Positions 47,901 to 59,900 of a DNA stretch of 64,000 nucleotides are shown here, in pieces. The stretch covers positions 8,047,055 through 8,111,054 of the forward strand of contig JALMQS010000187.1 in the NCBI GenBank assembly GCA_024734495.1, in the 5' to 3' direction. Under the pieces are notes generated by a model. It was not told the DNA's origin, made no database searches, and saw only the letters and a program-made list of their open reading frames with translations. A program made the translations under genes and the position numbers. How positions within the stretch are numbered: the first letter of the stretch is position 1; each line of letters begins with the position of its first letter. Source of the stretch: Forficula auricularia (Eukaryota; Arthropoda; Insecta; Dermaptera; Forficulidae).

Positions 47901-50900
47901 CGGATAATCTCTCCAATAAAAGTCTACATAATTCGGTAAATTCATTTCAAAAGCAAGTTGATGAAGAGCAGGAGCCAAAAGAGGAAGGGTGTCTAAAAGA
48001 AGGGAATCCAATTTCAGATCCTAAAGAAATAAAAAAAGATATTATTGAGATTGTGCTTTTATATAGTTTAAGAATAAACCCAATTATACTAACTTCATAG
48101 AGAAGATGTAATGAATAAAGCACAAGTGGCATATGTTGAAATAATGGAGCAGATGAATTTATTTGTCCAGTAACTTTCTCGGATTTATCTTCAGGTCTGG
48201 GAGATCCAAGAGCTCGGAGACCAAGAACAGCAGCAAGCCGGCCTCCTAAATTCCGATGATACTCTGATTGTATCACATAATCAAAGTCTTCATTTGTTCC
48301 AGAGTCAGAAGATCGTTTCTTTTTAGGTGCCTGGCCAGGACTGGTAAAATTAGTAATGACTCCGCTCCCCAAGCAACGCTCTTCATGTTCTCGAATAACT
48401 GCTAGTTTATCAACTTCAAATCCCAGAAGTTCTAAAACAATATATGAGATTAAATTGCAAATATTAAGCAAATATCATATTATTTGATATTTGTACTAGA
48501 AAAGAAGAAAATTAAAGAGTGACCCAAAATATTTTTAAATTTAAAATAAAACGCAAGCTTTTTTGAGGAGCTGTTGATTTTTTATTGAATTTTAAAGTAA
48601 CACATGTCCCATTGAAAAGAGTTAATTATGTATAATAAAAGTTTTGCCGAGAGTAGCAGAGGTGTTGATTCATAAGGAGAAATCAAAGAGGGTGTACTCT
48701 GTTGAGAGAGTATGTATAATTTTTTTTTATTATTATTTCAATTTATTTACAATCAGTTATTTATTTACAACTTTTAGTAAATTTGATGAGAGTTAATTAT
48801 CTTGAAGGAATAGTCATCCATTGATGTCTATCCTATTTGAATTTGTTTTTCCAGCTGAAGGTCAACATCCTTTCTTCTGTATCAAGTATGTGGTATTTCT
48901 TTCTTCTTCTGATAGTCTGGCTATTGTCCAATAGGTTTGAATGATGTTCTAGTTTCCTTTGGTGTTTATCGAATTGATTGTATATGACTTCTCTGATTGA
49001 CGGTACATCTAGATCTTTATGTAGAGTTTTATTTGTTATGTACCAGGGGTATTAGTAATGCCTCTAAGAATTTTTGATTGCACTCTCTGTATCTTGCTCA
49101 AGTTGAACTCAGTGGCTGTTCCCCATATTTGACAGCCATACATATATAAATTAGTGTAGGGATCAGATTATAGTCGGTCAAATATTTGCAGCGAGTCGGA
49201 CTTGAACCTACGCTAGCATGATTAAACAATATCTATATGTGAGAAGTAAACTTGAATACTGCAGTGTAATATGGAACAACTACTATGAGATACATAAGGC
49301 ATCCTTGGAAAGAGTCCAGCATAAATTCTTGAGGACGGTTAATTATAAACTAGGCATAAGTATAGATAATCTAAATTATGACTATCTAATTTCACACCTG
49401 AAACTCAACACACTGGAACAACGACGTGATTACAATGACATTTCCTTCCTACTTAAACTTATTTCTGGGAAAATCATGTGTCCAAAAATTCTATCTAAGC
49501 TAAATTTTAGAATCCCATCACATAGCACGAGATTCCAAGATAGTTTGTAGTTCCACTTCACTTGACTAACTTCGGTAAAACCAACGCCATTGACAGAATT
49601 CAAACACTAGCAAATAAACACTCGACCAATCTTGACCTTTCCAGCACAACTCCTCACCAACTCAAAAAAATCATCTTAAAACCATCAGCCACATTGTAAA
49701 AACCACTTCAGTGTAATAAGTTAATTTTTCTCTCTGATACCTATCTGTTATTTTATTATATCCATATTGTTTTAATATTGTATCCTGTATATGTTTCTTT
49801 TTCTGTATTGGACATCTTGTCCGTAAAACTAGCTAAACAGCTAAATAAATAAATAAATAAATATAAAATTAAGCTTTTGTCTGTACATTGGTCCAAATCA
49901 CGCCAAATTTTGGTTGCACGCGTTTCAAGCAAAGTTATGAACGAAAACACCCTCAACAAAATTCCTGTCTGTCTGTATGTTTCCGTCGTTTCCGAAAAGT
50001 TGCTCACGATTCACGTAAAAACGGCTCAAGGGATTATTATGAAATTTCATATTTAGCATTAGATGTCTTCTAACTTACGTTTTTAGCTATATAACGTTTT
50101 GATATTTTGACCCCAGAAGGGGGTTTGGGGGGAGCGCACGAATGAAAATTATCAAATAACTCCTAAACTATTAACTCTACGGCAAATTTTATTATGAGCA
50201 AAGTTGTAGGGGATGTGATTTCTGACAACTTTTGTTTAAAAAAATTCCCCCAAAAAACCACCCAAAAAGAGGGGGAGGGTCAAAATATGAAAATTCTTGC
50301 TCTTTGACCAAACTCAACCAAATTTTGTATACATAATCTGTGGGTCACTAAAAGGCTAGAAATGCAAAAACTAACCAGCCAAAGTGGTGGTGTGGGGCAG
50401 GGTGGAGGGTCGGGGTGGGTTGGGTGGGGCGCGGGGTGGTGGTACGGGGGTGGAGGCGCGGGGAAAGGGTCCGGGGGATGGAGGGGTGCAGGGGGTTCAG
50501 GTGAGGGTCCAGGGGGTAGTGGGGTGATGCGGGGGTGGGAGGTGCTGGGTGGGGTTCGGGGGGTGTGGTGAGTGGGAGTGGGGTATGAGGGTGGGGTTCG
50601 TGGGTTGGGGTTCAGAGGGCGTGCCTTGCAGCTAGTCTAATTTAAAATTTAATAAAAATATCAACAATCCTTCAATTTGTTATTTTTGGAAGACTTCTTA
50701 AAATTAAGATATTAAGATCAGTCTTTTGAATAAAAACATTTCATACCAAATAATACTCTGCTGAAGAGAAGCCACTCATGAGCTGGCGCGATATCTTGAG
50801 ATCCTGGGGCGTTTCTTGTGCCATACACTGTAACTGCCACAAGTAGAGCAAGTTCTTTTGGCAAAACTTGTTTTAAAGTGGTGAGACATCGTGCAACTAA

Positions 50901-53900
50901 AACAAATTAAATAATCATTTTCTATTCACTTATAAACTAAAAATTAATAATAGAGCGAATATATTTGAACTTGTTTATAGCGAGCACGGTTTGTGTAACA
51001 TCTCGGTTGAAGCAAGAGTTATTAAGAAATACGATTTTAATTTGTATTAAACCAATGTATATACTCTCATATCCTTTTATTTTTATTTTTTTATGAATTT
51101 GATGATAGAAGGAGTTACACCAAAAAGTGCATTCCCTAAAGACCTGGGTTTCTTATACCATCTTATAGCAACACTTGTTTCTAACATAATTTCTGTTTGA
51201 TAGCGCTATAACTGAGTTCATTGGAAAAATCACTGAGAGTGAATGACATATATTCAATCCGAGGTGTTATGGATAATGTTTCTTACATGTCAGAAGAGTT
51301 ATATTGATATAACAACTCGGATTAAGTAGAGGACATTCTTAGAGATTTTTTTAATAAAATCAAACTGTTACAATCTGCAAAATTAACTTTTTATTAATGA
51401 AATTATAAAAAATAAATAGAAATGATTTAAATGTCATTATTTTAGTAATTATGGAAAGCTCTTAAATACATTTTATTGAAATATTAAATTTTATATGATA
51501 ATTACATATTTAAAAAATTTTAACACTATTTAACGTAGTTTTGGTAAAACTCAAAAATATATTTTTATGTAATTACTTAGTAGGGAAGTCTGCATTTCTG
51601 GTAGTTTAATTCGATAGAGAGATCCATCAGAATATTCCTGGAAATAAAAAAAGACATTTTTTTTAATTGAAAAGTTTTTATTTTGGCGAGAGTAGCAGGG
51701 TTGTTGAATCATAAAGAGAAGCAAAGAGGTTGTCTTCTGCTTGATGCAAATAAACATACACACATATATATATATATATTAAGGTGGTCATAATTTTGGA
51801 TATTTTCGAATTTTTACGCTGTCAGAGGCTCATATGGTTCGAAATAAATACAAAAAAATATCTTCCAAGTTTCAAGTCCCTATCTCAATTTTAACCTGTG
51901 CCTCAGAGCGATGCAAGTTTCCCATCTAAATAACATGGGATTTTTGGCATTGAACGATCAATTTTTTATTCCCGCCAAAGTAATATTTCAAAAAATTTGA
52001 ATCTCTGTAAACTTTACCCTTATAATAGTAGCTATCCTTCAGAGTTTTTTCAGATTTTTAGTTATTATAATTTTGGAGTTACAGCTAGATAAAATACTGC
52101 CATATCTTAGTGTTACTAAGTTATAGACTCCAAAATTATAATAGCTACAAATCTGTAAAAATTCTGAAGGGTAGCTACTATTATAAGGATAAAATCTACA
52201 GAGTTTCAAATTTTTTAAACCATTGCTTTGGCCCGAATAAAAAATTGATCGTTCAATGTCAAAAACCCCATGTTATTTAGATAGAGAATATTACATCGCT
52301 TTGAGGCACAGGTTAAAATTGAGATAGGGGCTTGAATGAAATTGATTTTTTTATTTATTTCGAACCATAGGAGCCTCTGCCAGCGTAAAAATTCGAAAAT
52401 ACCCAAAATAAGGACCACCCTAATATATATTATTTATTTGTTTGTTTGAGACTATAATTAGGCTTGGCCTTCATCATCAGTATTTTTATTATTACATTAT
52501 AACAGAATTGTAGTAAACTGATAAGGACTCGTTATTAAATATTGATGAAGCTCTATAATACGGTTGTTTCATTTCTTATGGGAGAAGTACCCTGTGCCAA
52601 CCGACAACTATATCCTAGTCAATGGTTTGACTCATATACCTCAGAGTATTATAGAGCTTCATCAATATCAGTATTTTTATTTAAATTATAAATATTACTT
52701 TTCATTGGATTGCGTGGATATTGAAAATTTTTTTGCTCTTATTAAGCCGAGAAATCAGTTACTCTACAGTAAGATTTTTTTTTAATTCTTTAAAATTTAT
52801 TTATTTGGTTGGTTTATCTGATTAATAATAAAGGAATAAACATTAATATTTCAAATGACTATGGATAAAGTCTAGCAACGATCCGTTGCAGTTTATTTAA
52901 TAATAGATAAGTACATACGAATAGAAATAAAGTAAAAAAAAAAAAAAAAATTGAAAAATTATATAAAAAATATTTTTATTATAAATTTTATTATAATAAT
53001 TCAAAAATACAAAAGGAAATGATAAAAAAAAAATGTTTCCGCCCGGGATCGAACCGGGGACCTTGTGCGTGTGAAGCACACGTGATAACCGCTACACTAC
53101 GGAAACCTTGAAATATTCCGACTTTATAATCAATCACAATTGAAGCGTGAAATAGTTTTATTAGTTTGAAAAAATTAAAAAAAAAATTATTACTCGATAT
53201 TATTAAAAGGAATATATGGCAAATTTAATAAGTTTATATATTAATTATTATTTTCGAAACAATGTAAATAATTAATTTCCACCGAAAAAACAAATATTAA
53301 AAAGCCAGTATAAAAGATGTTATTAGATATCAAGGGCGTCGGCATGGGGGGGGGGGGTCTCTGGTCCCCCTAGCTTTCAAGAAAGAAATAACAAATAAAT
53401 TAATAAATTAGTTGATAATAACTCAAAAATAAGCTGACGTGTTCTGATGTGGCCATCCACTTGACTTTACCATACAACCTGGCCCCTCACTTACATTAAT
53501 ATTTAATAAAATTATTTATAATCATGTAGGGGAGGGGGGGTTAGTTTTTGGATTTTTAAACTCTTAGGGGCTGATTATGTATACAAAATTTGGTTGAGTT
53601 TGGTAAATGGCAAACATTTTTATTTTTTGACCCCCCCCCCCCATTTTGGGCGGTTAGTTTTTGCATTTTTAGACTTCTGGGGACCCACTGATTATGTATA
53701 CAAAATTTAGTTGAGTTTGGTAAATGGCCAAGATTTTCATTTTATGACCCCCCCCCCCATTTTGGGGGGTTAGTTTTTGCATTTTTAGACTTCTGGAGGG
53801 TCACGGATTAAGTATACAAAATTTGGTTGAATTTTCTCCCAAACGACCTAGATTTTTAACCCCCCCCCCCCCTCCACACCCTTAATTTTGGGTCGATATG

Positions 53901-56900
53901 CACCAAAATCTAATCAGCTCTTAATCTCAATGGATCAAAACTACGTGTGAAATTTGGTTTCGATATTCACACTAGTTTTTGAGCTAGCTCGTCCACAAAT
54001 TTGGTAACGCACAGACTAACTAACAGACATTTTGACAAAACAATTATTATCTCGAAAAATATAATTTTTTTGATGTTCACTTATTAGAGCTTTTTTGTAG
54101 AGCGAAATGCCATGGTTTCGCTCAATTTTTTTAATCGAAATAGTTTAAGCCGTTTTTGAGATATTTTGAAAAAAAGAAGGAAAAAACCACTTTTTTCATG
54201 CACGATTACAATACCATACTCTGTATGGTAAAGTAATATCACAGAACTAAACGTAACCTGTTTTTGGTTTTGTCAAGTGTTTAAATAAATTAAATTAAAT
54301 TTAGAAGCCCTATTTGATCTAAAAACCCGAACAAATTTTCAAAATTTTCTTGATTTCCTAGTAGATTTAGGATAGATATATTTCTAATATTAAAATGTAC
54401 TCTTGCCGAACTATATACAGGACACTCAATTAATACATGGTCCACTGTGATTCTAGAGTTGCACATTCCACACCATGGAGTATTTTCTCTAAGAATCACA
54501 AACGCACGTAGACGTATTAATTTGGTTTGCATTCTTCTAGGCATATCATATGTACTTAGTGGACAAATGTTGGGTTTGACTATCTTAAGGATTGCATTCT
54601 CCCTCGCCCACTCATCATACCAGGAATTTTTTAATTGATTTTTAAAAAACTTTGTCGAGTCTTCTAAAAATATTTGAGAAAAATCAACAACTGCCTTATT
54701 AGCTCCCATTAAACTATCTATCTAATCTAATTAAGAAGAGGAAAAAAAAATTGTTTTTCTATGCCTTTGCTAAAAAAGAAGAAGGTTTTGAACACTACTG
54801 TGGAGAGAAGAAGGAAACATTTTATTTGTTTCATTCATTGACCTTTTGAAACCCTGAAGGAGGGAAAAATCCTCCGAAACGTCGGTTTGAAAGGAAAGGA
54901 GGAAGGATTCCAATAAATTACACCTTATTTGATATGTGTTAATTTTTTCTTTCCTCCCTACCCCTGGGCTGCCTTTCATTACATTCAATTAAAATTTCTA
55001 CCAGTCCGTCTCTCTCCAGAGAAAACTTCGTTGCAAATTTTTTTTTTTAATATGTATTTATTGATAAATTTAGTTGGTTCATGTCCAATAATAAATAAAA
55101 GTAACTTATGAGGAGAATTTTCTAGGTTAGGTTTCACAAAAAGGAAATATTAAAACAAATGTATGTTTTTTGAGTTTGATTCACTTGATATATATTTCGG
55201 GTTATTAGCCCATCTTCAGGAGTTCAAATGAAAACTGTTTTCATTTGAACTCCTGAAGATGGGCTAAATAACCCGAAATATATATCGAGTGAATCAAACT
55301 CAAAAAACATACATTTGTTTTAATATTTCCTTTTTGTGAAACCTAACCTAGAAAATTCTCCTCATAAGTTACTTATAATGTTTCACCTAGAACCGACACC
55401 TAAATCCTTAAAAATTATTAATAAATAAAGGATTCACGGGTTTTATGACGATTTTTTTGATTAATGTTAAATATCAATTTTAGTACGACGTTTCGTTTTT
55501 TTTTCAGGACTTTTTCAAGTACTCAATTACTTAAAACATTAATCATTGATAAGAAATTTTCTCTATGATTTAAGATTGTTTTTTGAAAATTGGTTGATAA
55601 CTTAGTATAGCATGAATATTATGAATACACTATTGTCTCGATAGTTTCACTATTTTATCAACGATTAATGTTTTAAGTAATTGAGTACTTGAAAAAGAAA
55701 CGTCGGTTTGAAAGGAAAGGAGGAAGGATTTCAATAAATTACACCTTATTTGATATGTGTTAATTTTTTCTTTCCTCCCTACCCTTGGGCTGCCTTCCAT
55801 TACATTCAATTAAAAAAAAATATTTCCATATTTTGACTAGATGGGTAATTAAAAAAATTATTTCTAAAGCTAGAATGGCATTTTAATTTTTTCTGGTTAA
55901 TAAATATGATTTAAAAAAAAAGAAAATTGAAACAGCCATCTATTAAATTAAAAAAATGTCTCTTAATATCTTGTATTTCCCCCACGTGCTATTTTAAGAA
56001 CTTTTATACGATGAACATTGAACAGTTTCGAAGACAAAGAATAAATGATCGATTTTCATTAAATTCATTTTTTTTATTTTCGATATAATATTAAGTTTCC
56101 ATGAATTAATCGAAAGTGTTAACATTTTAAATTATTTTACTTAGAGAAAGTGGTGTGGGTTTTAGGTGAAACATGATATTAATTAATAAAGTAAAGGAGT
56201 GTAGTTTCACAATGAATGAAATAAAACTCAAAGAGTTTTATACAGACTCAATATATCAGTTTTTAATCTGTAAACTCCTGAAGATGGACTAATAACCCGA
56301 AATATATTGAGTCTGTATAATAAACCTCTTTGAGTTTTATTTCATTCATTGTGAAACTACACCACCTTTACTTTATTAATTTTAAATTATGTCTATTATT
56401 CCTCAAAATATATTTTGATTCGGTTATCTTATGAAAAAATTAATTTTAATTCATATTATCAAAAAAAGGAAAAAAATATCAATTTTTTTGCTGTTGAGTG
56501 TAGGTATATTAATAAAATTGAGTAGAATATATTTTTATATTAGACTTACCAATGTTATTCGGTTATTTACAGGATCCCGAATACCGATTAAAGCGCCAAG
56601 TCTTCGAGGAGTAATTGATTCGTTTCCAGTGGCATCATTTAATGCCTCTTCCAAAGATTGACTGAGAGAGAATAACACAGAAGAAGCAGCAGGACATGCA
56701 GGTGTAGCTGTTACTAATGAAACTGAACGCGAAGCAGGAGCCGGTGTAACAGGAGAAAGAAGATAAGCTTCATCTGCAAATCTTGGAACTGGTTCCATTG
56801 ATGATGCTGGCCGAGATGAAGCGAGCATACTAGTACGCCTAGAAAAATTATATTCATATACAATAATTATATCCAGTGGCGTAGCTTATCCTAAACGGAC

Positions 56901-59900
56901 CCTGTATCAAAATTTGTTGGGGGGCCTTTCTACCCGATGTGGATAACATTTTAGAAATATTTGATTACCCACGTCGGGGCCCCGTATCATTGATATGGTC
57001 TATACGGAGGTAGCTACGCCCTTGATTATATCGCCTCGTGCAAAAAGAAACCTAAGCCCAGTTTTGGGCAACTACAGAATCTAGAAAACTTTCAAGAGGC
57101 AAGGCACGGACGGCACTCTCCCCTAAAATACAAAATCCGTTCGGCAGGCCGTAGGAAGAGGTAGATTTCGAAGGTGCTCTACCCTTAGACCGCTCCTATC
57201 AAAAACTTTTCAGACACAAGTTGTAGAGGTTAATTAGTAGAATATTAGCCATTTGCAACTAAACAGGCAACATTCATATTAACGTTGTTATGAATTTTTT
57301 AAGATTTCAACCCCCCCACCATTTCCACCCCCTTGGGGCTGAAGTCACCAAAAACTAATCAGTTCTTGTTTATATCAAGACTAAATTTTCTGCCAAATTT
57401 TATTGCAATCGGTTGAACGTTGCGGCCTGCAGCATACCCACAAAATTGCGATACATACCCCCCCCCCCCACATACCCATATATAATAAACTTTTGGAGGG
57501 TGGTTTTGGGGTTTTGGGGGTCTAGGAGCCATGATCGGAAAAACTATGATGAAATTTTCCGGAAGTCGCACCATGAGAGTTCGGAAATCTACCTAAAAAG
57601 CTTTTGAATTTTGAAGAATCAATTAATCTTTAGAGAAAAAAAATAATTTTAATAAACTACGATTTTGAGCTCCAAATAATTTTTTCTTGGAAAATATATA
57701 GATCAGGTCTTCATTAGAGTTAGGAGTGGATTCCGGAATAAATACAGAATTCCCTTCGCAATACACCTTTTTTTTTTTTTTTGGATCTTAAATAACTAAA
57801 ACAAGATCCATAAGCTAAATGGAATTTATGTATAATTACATACTATTTCAATGGAGAGGGCCCTTTCAGACGAGGTGACTAAATCGGGTACTGTATATGT
57901 ATATTTTATGTTACTTTTGTGGGGAGTGAGAAATAAATAATAGCTCTAAATAAAAAGATTTAATCCCCTGCCCCCAGTGGCGATTCATAAGCAAGGCGCA
58001 CTAGGCGGGCGCCTAGGGCCACGTCGAATTTGGGGGCCCCCAAAATTGATTATCATATTAATTTTGATCGTGATATAAAATTTCAAGTCAAAATGAATAT
58101 GATACAAGAAAAAGCAAAATGGACACTAATACACCAAAGGACGTTTTTAAAATTAATACATTTTATGTAATTTGTGATAATTTAGTTGGAGAAAAAAAGT
58201 ATTTCCAAAATTTTAAAATCTTCTTTTCATTCAACATGACAGACGCGGAGAAAACATATTGTATATACAAAATCTAAAAAAAATATATAAAGATGATAGA
58301 GATTCCGAATTATTCGAGGATGAGGTAAATCAATTTTTACTGTTTTTAAAGCAGGAACAAGACGACTCCCTGGAAAAGTTGAATATTTCTCAAATATATC
58401 AAAAGCCTTTGCATTTAATAGCAACATTCCCTAACGACGAAATTATTTTAAAAATTTTGATGACATTGCCAATATCAAATGTTTCAGGTGAGCGTTCTTT
58501 TTCTGCTTTAAAAAGATTAAAAAACTACGTTAGAAACAAAATTTCTGAAAATAGGTTAAATTATTTATCTACTATTTATATTGAAGACGAACTATAATAG
58601 TAGTTTGAATTGCGAGCTTATTATTGAGAAATTCGTTAAAGAAAAATCTAGAAAAAAAACACATATAATTATAATGTTAAGAATTATTATATTATAATAT
58701 ATGTATACAGTATTATAAATTGTTGAAACATAAAAATAAGATTAATAAATTACATGTAAGTATAATTAAAATTACGTTTTATATTTATAATACCTATTAA
58801 TTAATTTCCAAAGACATTTTTGTTATCCGGGGCCTACTTTTTTTTTGCGCCTAGGCTTTATATTGTCTTAATCCGCCACTGCCTGCCCCCATTTTCCCTC
58901 TAGATTCAGCACTATTGCTATACACTTTTTTCCTCAGAACTGGACTTAAGTTCCTTTTAGCATGAAGGGATTCATTTATAAAAATAATAAACATGTAAAT
59001 AACATATTGTCAAAATACCTTGGATATTTATTAGAGGAAAATTGTTGTCCTAAATTAAGTGATAGATAATTAGACGTGGTAAGTGCAGAAGGAATGCCTC
59101 CTATATGTACTTTACTCACGAGATTAACTCCAGTATAAAGGACAATGCCTCCAGTTAAATCAAGGGTAGCAATCATTTGTAAATGCTGAAAAATAATTAA
59201 ATGGTTAAAAATGTATAATGTTTAAATAAAGATAATAATAATTTTGTTAAGGGAGAATGGTGTGGGTTCTTGGTGAAACACTTTTAAATAAAGAAAAGAA
59301 AATTTTAAAAAATTTAAGTAACTTTTAAAATTTAAAGTTTCGTCTGTGAACTCCTGATGATGGCTCATACCTAAGGTGACCATTTTTTTTGTGTCATGGC
59401 GGGACGCTTACGGAATTTTGTATATAAATAAATAAAAAAAATGTATAAAAATAAATTTCGGACAATTCACATACGACCATTTTGGGAGTCAAACTAAGCA
59501 TAACTGGTACTTAAATGCAGAAATATTTTTTATTTCTTATCAAAAATATAGTTATGATGAATTTTTATATCCTTAACTTGAGAAATAATTGGTTCCCCAT
59601 ACAATCTATCATCCCCTATTTCACTCCCTTCAGTTTTATTTTCGCGACAAAAAGTAGCCTATTTCATCAAAATCGGTTCAGCGGTTTAGGCGTGAAAACG
59701 TAACAGACAGACAAGTTACTTTCGCATTTATAATATAGTTAGGAGTTAGGATTAGATATTTCTGAAATAAATACATCTTAGATATTAACTATTAATATTT
59801 ATTAAATAAAAAGAAGAAACTTATTTTAATACTTATTAAAATAGAAGGACAATCTTATTATCTTATCTTCTACTTTGAATTAAACTGAGATCTTAAATTG

